Below are positions 1 through 5,276 of a DNA stretch of 10,372 bases, piece by piece; positions within the stretch are counted from its first letter, which is position 1; every line of letters begins with the position of its first letter. The DNA is taken from contig DATIKJ010000034.1 of the NCBI GenBank assembly GCA_035477615.1, positions 1-10,372 on the forward strand. The letters run 5' to 3'. Source of the DNA: UBA2277 sp035477615 (GTDB taxonomy: Bacteria > Patescibacteriota > Microgenomatia > UBA1400 > MFAQ01). The translations under genes and the position numbers were made by a program. The notes beneath the pieces were generated by a model. It was not told the origin of the DNA, made no database searches, and saw only the letters and a list, made by a program, of their open reading frames with translations.

Positions 1-261
1 AGAGGCGGCAATAATGGCTAAACCAACGAGAGCGGCAGTAATACGGTTTCTGGCTTGTTCGGTTTTACCTTTGTCGCCACCAGAAGTGAGCCACTCGATA
101 CCACCAATAACAAGATAGGCAAAAGTGAGAATACCGGCGACAATGAAGGCAACGGAGATGGCGCTGGAAATTAATTTACCAATATCGGTGATTTTCATAC
201 CGGTTGGTTGGCCGACACCGATGGTTGAAGCGGCGGCGTGGGCTTGAGGGATTAAGGACAT
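1..261 (-). CDS. Pilin-like two-helix protein, paralogue 6 of array (partial, 3' end off window)
   Basis: The first 87 codons are visible, read from the ATG at 261; the rest lies left of the window. The protein starts with a nine-residue leader MSLIPQAHA ending in A-H-A, then a short polar stretch, a hydrophobic helix at about residues 31-53, the loop GGIEWLTSGGDKGK (53-66) and the start of a second helix (about 74 onward). Helix, G-G-D-K loop and second helix match the five genes upstream, and it is closest to the neighbour at 325-684 in the first helix (AISVAFI and YLVIGGI are shared). The family resembles the type IV secretion pilin-like proteins of Patescibacteria; the role as a pilus subunit is inferred. 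An in-frame TAA four codons before the ATG, with only AGA, AAA and AAT between, rules out a longer N-terminus. There is no Shine-Dalgarno sequence, only an A-rich leader. Confidence 0.85.
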   Translation of the reverse strand, partial: MSLIPQAHAAASTIGVGQPTGMKITDIGKLISSAISVAFIVAGILTFAYLVIGGIEWLTSGGDKGKTEQARNRITAALVGLAIIAAS

Positions 262-324
262 ATTTTTTCTTTATTAATAATTAATTAAGAACTGAGTTTA
301 TTATTATGGTGTTTTGGCTTAATG
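262..324 (-). other. AT-rich gap inside the pilin array, possible internal promoter
   Basis: This 63-bp gap is the only real spacing inside the six-gene array; the other junctions are 0-3 bp or overlapping. It contains two adjacent perfect AT palindromes, a 10-mer at 271-280 and an 8-mer at 281-288, just upstream of the ATG of the last pilin-like gene. It could carry a separate promoter or an RNA-processing site that sets the level of the last subunit. No clear -35/-10 pair and no GC-rich terminator hairpin can be seen. Confidence 0.3.
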
Positions 325-684
325 TCAACTGCCCCCAACTGGGTTGTCGGTACAGAGCGCACTAAGATCGATACCAAAGAACTCGAGAACAAGGGTATAG
401 ACAGCATAACTAGCAGCAACAATAGCTAAACCAATAAGAGCATTGGTAATCATTTTTTGAGCTGTGTCAATCTTAACTTTATCTCCACCGGAAGTGAGCC
501 AGTTTATACCACCAATGACAAGATAAACGAATGCAGCGATACCAGCAATAATGAAGGCAACACTGATGGCGTTGCTGACAAAGTTGCCGATACAGGTAAA
601 ACCGAAGAAATTACCTTTGGTGACTTCGGTACCGATATCAACGACTTGATCTGCTGCAAAAACGGGAGTGGCGAGTGTGATCAT
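325..684 (-). CDS. Pilin-like two-helix protein, paralogue 5 of array
   Basis: A 119-residue small membrane protein. It has a ten-residue leader MITLATPVFA, a polar N-terminal segment with Cys31, a first hydrophobic helix at about 38-58, the loop GGINWLTSGGDKVK with G-G-D-K at 66-69, a second helix at about 80-104 and a short polar tail with Cys111. The two cysteines lie on either side of the helix pair and could form a disulfide or crosslink if both ends face outside; that is inference. The ATG overlaps the stop of the preceding gene by four bases (ATGA, 681-684), which implies translational coupling. Upstream in-frame codons contain no alternative start before a stop. A 41-nt block (425-465) is identical to one in the preceding gene. 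The function, type IV secretion-like pilus subunit, is inferred from the family architecture. Confidence 0.85.
   Translation of the reverse strand: MITLATPVFAADQVVDIGTEVTKGNFFGFTCIGNFVSNAISVAFIIAGIAAFVYLVIGGINWLTSGGDKVKIDTAQKMITNALIGLAIVAASYAVYTLVLEFFGIDLSALCTDNPVGGS
425..465. repeat. 41-nt exact repeat, copy in paralogue 5
   Basis: This block is identical base for base to 772-812 in the neighbouring paralogue. It encodes the segment around QKMITNALIGLA after the G-D-K loop. Flanking bases differ at both ends, and the two genes are otherwise well diverged. Confidence 0.9.
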
Positions 685-1034
685 ATATTGTTGGGGAAAA
701 TAGGTGCGAGAATATTAATTTTGAAGGCACCTTGAATAAAGAGAGTAATAGCATATGAACCGACGAGTATTGCTAAACCAATAAGAGCATTGGTAATCAT
801 TTTTTGAGCTGTTTCTACTTTGCCTTTGTCGCCACCTGCTGTAAGCCACTCAATACCACCCCAGACGAGAAAAATGATGAAGGCAACACCACCAAGGGTA
901 ACAACGGATCGCCAAAGAATAGCAACATAAAAGGCAAGACCTGATGCTGGTGTCATAGATTGGATGTTTGCAGGTAGAGATTTATTGACGATTTCGTTGG
1001 CTGCGTGAACCTCAGGAACAAAAAAGATATTCAT
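681..1034 (-). CDS. Pilin-like two-helix protein, paralogue 4 of array
   Basis: A 117-residue protein. Its leader is MNIFFVPEVHA (11 residues), followed by a polar segment, a first helix at about 36-60, the loop GGIEWLTAGGDKGK with G-G-D-K at 67-70, a second helix at about 81-101 and a short tail. The ATG immediately follows the TAA of the preceding gene (1035-1037), and the TGA overlaps the next ATG by four bases, so it is embedded in a translationally coupled chain. No Shine-Dalgarno sequence precedes the start. The TGA stop also shows that this genome reads TGA as termination. As for its neighbours, the pilus-subunit role is inferred from the leader, two-helix and conserved-loop architecture rather than from an identified machine in the window. 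Confidence 0.85.
   Translation of the reverse strand: MNIFFVPEVHAANEIVNKSLPANIQSMTPASGLAFYVAILWRSVVTLGGVAFIIFLVWGGIEWLTAGGDKGKVETAQKMITNALIGLAILVGSYAITLFIQGAFKINILAPIFPNNI
772..812. repeat. 41-nt exact repeat, copy in paralogue 4
   Basis: Identical to 425-465; see that entry. The repeat lies in the same reading frame and at the equivalent protein position in both genes, as expected for gene conversion or a recent duplication rather than an inserted element. Confidence 0.9.
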
Positions 1035-1430
1035 TTATGGTGTACTAGTTGAAAATAATGCTTTGAAGGGATTGAGGATATCAACACCAAGGATGTTGCC
1101 AACAATACCGGTAACGAAAAGGCCGGCGACAATGGCAACTAAACCAATGACGCCTTGGGTCATTTGAGTTTTAGCTTCTTCGACTTTGGCTTTGTCGCCA
1201 CCTGCGGTAAGCCATTTGAGACCACCAAGGGTAAAGAAAATAACGAAGGCAAGACCGCCGACGACGGTGAGAGTAGTTATAACTGTGGAGAGAATATTGC
1301 TAAGTTGGGTTTGAGTTTCTGGGCCGCTAACTCCGGCAGTTTCAAATCCAAAAGGTCCAATACCCTTGATACCACCGACATCAATAGAGGCGGCGTGGGC
1401 TGGTTTGATAAAAAGATTTGAGATTGACAT
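1035..1430 (-). CDS. Pilin-like two-helix protein, paralogue 3 of array
   Basis: At 131 residues this is the longest array member. It has the leader MSISNLFIKPAHA (13 residues, ending A-H-A), a Gly-rich polar segment up to about residue 45, a first helix at about 46-70, the loop GGLKWLTAGGDKAK with G-G-D-K at 77-80, a second helix at about 91-112 and a Ser/Thr-rich tail. The ATG lies three bases after the TAA of the preceding gene, without a Shine-Dalgarno sequence. The A-H-A end of the leader is shared with the most distal array member (1-261), although the two differ elsewhere. Pilus subunit is the inferred role. Confidence 0.85.
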   Translation of the reverse strand: MSISNLFIKPAHAASIDVGGIKGIGPFGFETAGVSGPETQTQLSNILSTVITTLTVVGGLAFVIFFTLGGLKWLTAGGDKAKVEEAKTQMTQGVIGLVAIVAGLFVTGIVGNILGVDILNPFKALFSTSTP

Positions 1431-1433
1431 ATT

Positions 1434-1805
1434 TTAGGGTGTTACTGATGTAAATTTGGGGATAAGGATGGCAGTGAAGTCGTTGAAAAGGAGTTTGCTT
1501 ACAATGGCGATGATGATAAAACTGGCAGCCATAATGACGAGACCAGTGAGACTCATGGTAATTTTATTTGAGGCTTCGGAAATCTTGGCTTTGTCGCCAT
1601 TGGAGGTGATGTAGGTTAGACCTCCATTAAGGAACTGCCAGAGAGTGAAAAGTCCGCCGAGGATGATAACAAAGCGGATAATAGCGGTGATAAAGTTGCC
1701 TGTTTGGCCAATATCGGAAGGAATGCCCGATGGTACATCAATAGTGCCGACAACATCTTCGGCATAAACTGCTTTTACAAATAGTTCTGTTAGTTTATTA
1801 AACAT
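1434..1805 (-). CDS. Pilin-like two-helix protein, paralogue 2 of array
   Basis: A 123-residue protein. The leader MFNKLTELFVKAVYA (15 residues) is the longest in the array and the only one with two lysines and some hydrophobic character. A polar segment, a first helix at about 38-60, the loop GGLTYITSNGDKAK with N-G-D-K at 69-72, and a second helix at about 83-104 follow. It shares the N-G-D-K variant with the first gene of the array (1809-2123), while the four downstream paralogues have G-G-D-K, so the array holds two subfamilies in order. The start is three bases after the upstream TAA and has no Shine-Dalgarno sequence. Confidence 0.85.
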   Translation of the reverse strand: MFNKLTELFVKAVYAEDVVGTIDVPSGIPSDIGQTGNFITAIIRFVIILGGLFTLWQFLNGGLTYITSNGDKAKISEASNKITMSLTGLVIMAASFIIIAIVSKLLFNDFTAILIPKFTSVTP

Positions 1806-1808
1806 TTG

Positions 1809-2123
1809 TTATAAAAATTTAAAGCCGAGTATGGCACCTATGAGGCGGGTAACAACAAAGGCGGCTACGACGACAACTAAACCAATTATGCCATAAGTTA
1901 GGGCTTGTGACGCTTGGGCTGTTTTGGCTTTGTCGCCATTAGCTGTAATGTAAGCAAATCCAGCAAGAAGAATGGCAATAAAGGCGGCAATACCGGAAAT
2001 AATGAGAACGTTGGCAATGATGGGGTTTATGAGAGTAGAGAGAGTGGCAGAGTTGCCACCAAGAGCCTCAGCTGGTGCATAAGTTGAACCAAGATCGACG
2101 GCAAGAGCTTGTTTTACAAACAT
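1809..2123 (-). CDS. Pilin-like two-helix protein, first gene of array
   Basis: A 104-residue protein and the promoter-proximal gene. It has an eight-residue leader MFVKQALA, a first helix at about 33-56, the loop AGFAYITANGDKAK with N-G-D-K at 62-65, and a second helix at about 76-98 ending almost at the C-terminus. An in-frame TAA three codons upstream (TAA TAC TTA ATG) means the leader cannot be longer. A TAAAAT -10-like element on the minus strand (2137-2132) ends eight bases before the ATG, so the mRNA probably has almost no 5' leader. The role, subunit of a type IV secretion-like pilus, is inferred. Confidence 0.85.
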   Translation of the reverse strand: MFVKQALAVDLGSTYAPAEALGGNSATLSTLINPIIANVLIISGIAAFIAILLAGFAYITANGDKAKTAQASQALTYGIIGLVVVVAAFVVTRLIGAILGFKFL

Positions 2124-2131
2124 TAAGTATT

Positions 2132-2146
2132 ATTTTACAGTAAAAT
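2132..2146. promoter_or_regulatory. Symmetric palindrome, candidate bidirectional promoter or operator
   Basis: ATTTTAC-A-GTAAAAT is a perfect 7-bp inverted repeat around one central base. It lies in the 34-bp gap between the divergent pilin array and the polyprenyl synthase gene. Each arm contains TAAAAT reading outward, a plausible -10 element for the gene on its side: 8 bases before the ATG at 2123 (minus) and 11 bases before the ATG at 2158 (plus). It could equally be a regulator site. AT-rich DNA gives such palindromes by chance more often than balanced DNA. Confidence 0.4.
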
Positions 2147-2157
2147 TTGGAACATAT

Positions 2158-3237
2158 ATGGATAGTTCTCTGGGAATAAAAGCAAAAAATAGTCTTGAAA
2201 AATTGGCAAAGCAAGTTGATTTGAGATTGGAAAAGTATTGGAATAAGGAAATTGGGAGGAGTTTTGGATTTGAAGAGTCTCAAAAAAGATTAGTAGATAA
2301 GGTGCTGGAACACTCTAAGGAGCATAATTTGAGACCTGCTAAGAGAGCAAGAGCGGCCTTTGTGTATTATGGATATTTACTTTCTGGGAAAATACCTAAT
2401 GAGGAAGTTTGGAAAGTGATGGAAGGAGTTGAGCTGGTACAAACGGCATTGTTGATGCATGACGATTTTATGGATGAGGATTTGCTACGTAGAGGATTGC
2501 CGACGACTCATGAGTTTTTTGCCGATGGAGACAAGCATTATGGTGAGTCGATGGCAGTGAGTGTGGGGGATGTGGTTCTGTGTTTGGGGTATGAGAGAGT
2601 GATGGAGTGCGATTTGAATAAAGAAAAAGTATTGGATGCAGTAAAGATATTGATGAGAGGAATAACAAATACGGCTTTGGGTCAGATATATGATATAGCG
2701 TTGCCGAGACTGGGAGAGTTGACTGAAGAAAAAGTGTTAGCAGTTCATAGAGCAAAAACTTCAATCTATACTTTTCAAAATCCATTGATAATAGGAGGAG
2801 TACTTGCAGAACTTTCTGATGAGGTGCAGGAGATACTGAAGGAGTATTCATACAAGGCAGGGGTGGCTTTTCAACTACAAGATGATATTTTGGGGATGTT
2901 TGGGGAGACAGAAAAAACGGGCAAATCGGTGAATTCGGATTTACTGCAAGGGAAAAGTACACTACTGATTGCAAAAACTATGGAGTTGGGAAAAGAAAAA
3001 CAAAAAAATGATTTATATTGCGCTTGGGGAAAACATAAGGCGACGGAAGAGGAAATAGAGCAGGCAAAAACGGCTATAAAGGAGTCTGGTTCTCTGGAGT
3101 ACTCTATAAATATAACAAAGGAGTTGGCAAGAGAGGCAATGGAGATAGCGGAAAAATTGAGTCAATACGATCTTAATAAGGAGGCAATTGATTATTTAAA
3201 GGGAATTGCTGAGTATATGGTAACTAGGAGTTATTGA
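2158..3237 (+). CDS. Trans-type polyprenyl (isoprenyl) diphosphate synthase
   Basis: A 359-residue member of the polyprenyl synthetase family, which condenses isopentenyl diphosphate onto an allylic primer. The first Asp-rich motif is H-D-D-F-M-D at 101-106, followed by the expected R-R-G-L-P-T-T-H (111-118). The second is Q-D-D-I-L-G at 241-246, followed by the D-L-x-x-G-K-S-T segment around 261-268. The N-terminal substrate motif usually written GGKRxRP is diverged to PAKRARA (60-66) but keeps the Lys and both Arg. Residues before the first motif are small or aliphatic (A97, L98), without the aromatic residue typical of farnesyl synthases, so the product is probably C20 or longer; this is inference. 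The product may feed lipid or quinone-like chains or prime the uppS reaction. The start has only a weak GGA nearby. Confidence 0.93.
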   Translation: MDSSLGIKAKNSLEKLAKQVDLRLEKYWNKEIGRSFGFEESQKRLVDKVLEHSKEHNLRPAKRARAAFVYYGYLLSGKIPNEEVWKVMEGVELVQTALLMHDDFMDEDLLRRGLPTTHEFFADGDKHYGESMAVSVGDVVLCLGYERVMECDLNKEKVLDAVKILMRGITNTALGQIYDIALPRLGELTEEKVLAVHRAKTSIYTFQNPLIIGGVLAELSDEVQEILKEYSYKAGVAFQLQDDILGMFGETEKTGKSVNSDLLQGKSTLLIAKTMELGKEKQKNDLYCAWGKHKATEEEIEQAKTAIKESGSLEYSINITKELAREAMEIAEKLSQYDLNKEAIDYLKGIAEYMVTRSY

Positions 3238-3280
3238 AGTTGAGAGTGTTTGGAAGAAAAAAGATTTTAGGATTAGCTTC

Positions 3281-3661
3281 ATGGAAGTACCAAGATTCTG
3301 GAGAGAAATGCCAACTAATACTAGTTTTTCTGGAAAAGAAAAAGGAACTATGAACGAAGGGGCTGTGTATTTTAAGTATCCTGGAGGAGAGATATCTCTT
3401 ATGGGAAATTGTGAACAAATATATAAAAGATTTGAAGACAAAGGTTTTAAAGCTGAAGTGATTGAAAGAGTGTTATTTAATCTTTTGGGGGTTGTTGCCT
3501 CCAAACCGGCGATCTCTTTTGAGAAAATCGTTAATAGCCAGAGTGAGTTGGTCGGGAGTGAAGTCCGGAAACATAATGGGAGTAAAGAAAAGCTCCGAGT
3601 AAACAGACTGCCAAGGAAGATAACCGGAAAGACGCTGTTCCCCGCCAGTACGAATAATTAA
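3281..3661 (+). CDS. Unrecognised small ORF converging with and overlapping uppS
   Basis: A 126-codon reading frame starting 43 bases after the polyprenyl synthase stop. An AGGA at 3269-3272 lies eight bases before the ATG, a usable Shine-Dalgarno sequence, and codon choice in the first 64 codons (AGA, GGA, ATA, GAA) resembles the plus-strand neighbours. This part contains YFKYPGGEISLMGN and a charged helix-like stretch and could be a real small domain. I do not recognise it. The last 63 codons are antisense to the conserved C-terminus of uppS, so either the genes truly overlap by 189 bp or this is a decayed gene that lost its stop. The open frame continues upstream to about 3224 without another ordinary start codon. 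Confidence 0.42.
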   Translation: MEVPRFWREMPTNTSFSGKEKGTMNEGAVYFKYPGGEISLMGNCEQIYKRFEDKGFKAEVIERVLFNLLGVVASKPAISFEKIVNSQSELVGSEVRKHNGSKEKLRVNRLPRKITGKTLFPASTNN

Positions 3662-4183
3662 GTCGGGATCGGGAATGCCGGTAGTGTCAAGGTAATTTGA
3701 GAAGAGATTTTCATCAATTTTTTTACTAGGGATTTTTTCATCGACGATTTTTTTGACAGCTCTTAGAATTTCATCTCGGCCACCATAGTTGAGAGCAAAA
3801 GTAACGGTAATTTTGTGATTTTTGGATGATTTGTTGATCATCTCCATGGATTTTTGAGCAATGTCTTTGGGAAAACGGTTGATATCGCCTAAGATACGAA
3901 GACGAGCGCCTTTTTGGATAAAGCGGAGAGCAAGTGAACCAAGAGCAAAACGGAAGACATCGAATAAACCTTTGAGCTCAGCTTCATCACGTTTCCAGTT
4001 TTCGGTAGAGAAAGCCCAGAAGGTGACAAAACCAATACCAAGCTCGGCACATTTTTCAATTAAGGGTTCGATAGCATTTTTGGCGGCTTGTTCATGACCT
4101 TTGACTGGATCGAGGCCATGTTGTTTGGCCCAGCGACGATTTCCGTCCATGATAATAGCCACATGTTGGATTGGGGTTTCCAT
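3473..4183 (-). CDS. uppS: Undecaprenyl diphosphate synthase (cis-prenyltransferase)
   Basis: A 236-residue enzyme, close to the usual family length, that extends an allylic diphosphate with isopentenyl units in cis geometry to give the undecaprenyl lipid carrier for peptidoglycan and surface glycans. Visible motifs are HVAIIMDGNRRWA (7-19, with catalytic Asp13), FWAFSTENWKR (55-65), LNYGGRDEI (131-139), D-P-D-L-I-I-R-T-G-G-E-Q-R-L-S (172-186) and the terminal R-R-F-G-G (225-229). The familiar R-T-S-G-E is R-T-G-G-E here, with Y-L-P-W-Q after it, a variant rather than a lost catalytic residue. It lies 24 bases downstream of a pilin-like gene on the same strand but has its own excellent extended -10 element directly before the ATG, so it can be transcribed alone, apparently as a leaderless mRNA. 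Its 3' end is overlapped by an opposing ORF. Confidence 0.96.
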   Translation of the reverse strand: METPIQHVAIIMDGNRRWAKQHGLDPVKGHEQAAKNAIEPLIEKCAELGIGFVTFWAFSTENWKRDEAELKGLFDVFRFALGSLALRFIQKGARLRILGDINRFPKDIAQKSMEMINKSSKNHKITVTFALNYGGRDEILRAVKKIVDEKIPSKKIDENLFSNYLDTTGIPDPDLIIRTGGEQRLSGYLPWQSVYSELFFTPIMFPDFTPDQLTLAINDFLKRDRRFGGNNPQKIK

Positions 4184-4190
4184 TAGCCTT

Positions 4191-4199
4191 ATTATAGCA
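4191..4199 (-). promoter_or_regulatory. Extended -10 promoter element of uppS
   Basis: On the minus strand the sequence is TGCTATAAT, an exact match to the extended -10 consensus TGnTATAAT. It ends seven bases before the uppS ATG, so transcription would begin at or one base before the start codon. It lies entirely in the 24-bp gap after the preceding stop codon. No good -35 is seen at normal spacing, which extended -10 promoters do not need. Confidence 0.6.
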
Positions 4200-4207
4200 A
4201 AATGAGG

Positions 4208-4546
4208 CTAGACAAGGTTGCCAAGACCGAGAACGTTGGTTACTAGTCGAACAACGATAAAAGCGACGACGGCGAGAATGAGACCAACAAAAGCGTTTAG
4301 AAGACGGGTGCTGGCGGCAGAGACTTTTTTGGGGTCTCCTGTACTCATCATGTATTCCCAGCCGGTAATAATGAGATTGGCAAAGAAAACAAGACCGACA
4401 AGGACAAAAACAAGGTTAATAAGGTTAAAGCCACCTCCGGTAAGTAATCCGGAGATATTGGTAATATTTGACAGTCCTGGGGCAGGATCGGGTAAGTTAG
4501 ATAGACTGACACCATCATCGGCAAATGTTTGGCTTATAAATGTCAT
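4208..4546 (-). CDS. Pilin-like two-helix protein, solo paralogue with variant loop
   Basis: A 112-residue protein of the same architecture as the 1-2123 array: leader MTFISQTFA (9 residues), a polar segment with PDPAPG, a first helix at about 40-61, the loop TGWEYMMSTGDPKK (61-74), a second helix at about 82-105, then a short end. The loop has T-G-D-P where the array has G/N-G-D-K, so it is a separate branch that keeps the Gly-Asp and the following lysines. The gene starts four bases after the stop of the Cys-rich gene (4551-5234) and ends 24 bases before uppS. Upstream in-frame sequence reaches a TAG without an ordinary start, so the short leader is real. The function as pilus subunit or related envelope protein is inferred. 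Confidence 0.82.
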   Translation of the reverse strand: MTFISQTFADDGVSLSNLPDPAPGLSNITNISGLLTGGGFNLINLVFVLVGLVFFANLIITGWEYMMSTGDPKKVSAASTRLLNAFVGLILAVVAFIVVRLVTNVLGLGNLV

Positions 4547-4550
4547 ATTT

Positions 4551-5234
4551 TTATGATAGTCCAGGAATTCCTAGAATACTAACACCGATTAATCTTACTA
4601 AAAAGACAGAGATTAAGATAAATATAAGACCAACAATAGCGGAAGTAATAATCTCTTTGCCAGCATTGAGCTTGTCTGGGATGCCGGCAGAGGTAGTGAT
4701 GATAAAGACACCATAAAGCATAAGAGCAAGGGCAATACCACCACCTAGACCGGTGATAATTTTAAAAATGGAAGAAAAGATTGAGTTTGTGGCGTCTCCA
4801 TCTTCGGGTATTGGAATACAGCCTATGGCGGTTTGGATACCGCTTGCACCGCTTTCACATTGAGGACCAGATGATGAAGCTGCAGTGACTTGCTGTCTGT
4901 TGTTGATGGCATTTTTTTCGTCTTCAGTTACACAAATTGGTCCTGTACCTCTTGGGGTAATACAAGTAAAACCATCTTTACAGGTTTGATTTGTACCACA
5001 AGGTTGGTGTGATCCTCCAATATCATTTTGTTCTTCAATTGGTGTTTCGGTGCAAGTGTAAGGACTGGTGACGCTTGGTCCTCCGACACATTTACAAGTG
5101 AAACCAGAAGGACAGTTTATTGGATAAACCGTTCTAGATGCACCGGCGGTACAGTCGCAGGCAAAAACTTTAGGAGAAAGAAATAAATAAAAGGATACTA
5201 GAAGTAGTGGAATAATGATGAATTGGCGTTTCAT
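4551..5234 (-). CDS. Secreted Cys-rich protein with C-terminal pilin-like membrane domain
   Basis: A 227-residue fusion. Residues 1-25 form a normal signal peptide (KR, a hydrophobic run, then KVFA before Cys26); V-F-A-C is a poor lipobox, so signal peptidase I cleavage is more likely than lipidation. An extracellular segment to about residue 150 carries twelve cysteines (26, 28, 41, 47, 49, 61, 79, 85, 91, 101, 126, 139), including two C-x-x-G-F-T-C-like units, suggesting a disulfide-knotted binding domain. The C-terminus has two hydrophobic helices (about 157-180 and 197-219) joined by a loop with S-A-G-I-P-D-K, the same layout as the pilin-like proteins next door but with an altered G-D-K motif. 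It is first in a three-gene minus-strand group with 4208-4546 and uppS. A tip or adhesive subunit is a reasonable inference; nothing shows the ligand. Confidence 0.8.
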   Translation of the reverse strand: MKRQFIIIPLLLVSFYLFLSPKVFACDCTAGASRTVYPINCPSGFTCKCVGGPSVTSPYTCTETPIEEQNDIGGSHQPCGTNQTCKDGFTCITPRGTGPICVTEDEKNAINNRQQVTAASSSGPQCESGASGIQTAIGCIPIPEDGDATNSIFSSIFKIITGLGGGIALALMLYGVFIITTSAGIPDKLNAGKEIITSAIVGLIFILISVFLVRLIGVSILGIPGLS

Positions 5235-5244
5235 GAACTCTTCA

Positions 5245-5253
5245 ATTTTATCA
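5245..5253 (-). promoter_or_regulatory. Extended -10 element of the Cys-rich pilin-like operon
   Basis: The minus strand reads TGATAAAAT, an extended -10 with one mismatch to TATAAT. It ends ten bases before the ATG at 5234, predicting a leader of about four bases. It lies in the 42-bp divergent gap with the SpoIID-like gene and overlaps an 8-bp palindrome, ATCATGAT (5250-5257). Confidence 0.45.
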
Positions 5254-5276
5254 TGATGGTTTACACTAAATAATAG

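Noticed and set aside
457..1421. Plus-strand open frames of 88-92 codons opposite the pilin-like genes
   Set aside because: They are antisense shadows of a conserved helix-loop-helix repeat, with low-complexity Asn/Asp/Thr-rich translations and no ribosome-binding site.
2468..2974. 168-codon minus-strand frame inside the polyprenyl synthase gene
   Set aside because: Its Pro/Ser/Leu-rich translation reflects the C-poor coding strand of the real gene; no motif or start signal supports it.
3484..3505. Hairpin with arms TTTGGGGG and CCTCCAAA near the end of uppS, a possible terminator
   Set aside because: It lies inside the conserved R-R-F-G-G codons of uppS, has one wobble or mismatch pair, and no U-run follows on either strand.
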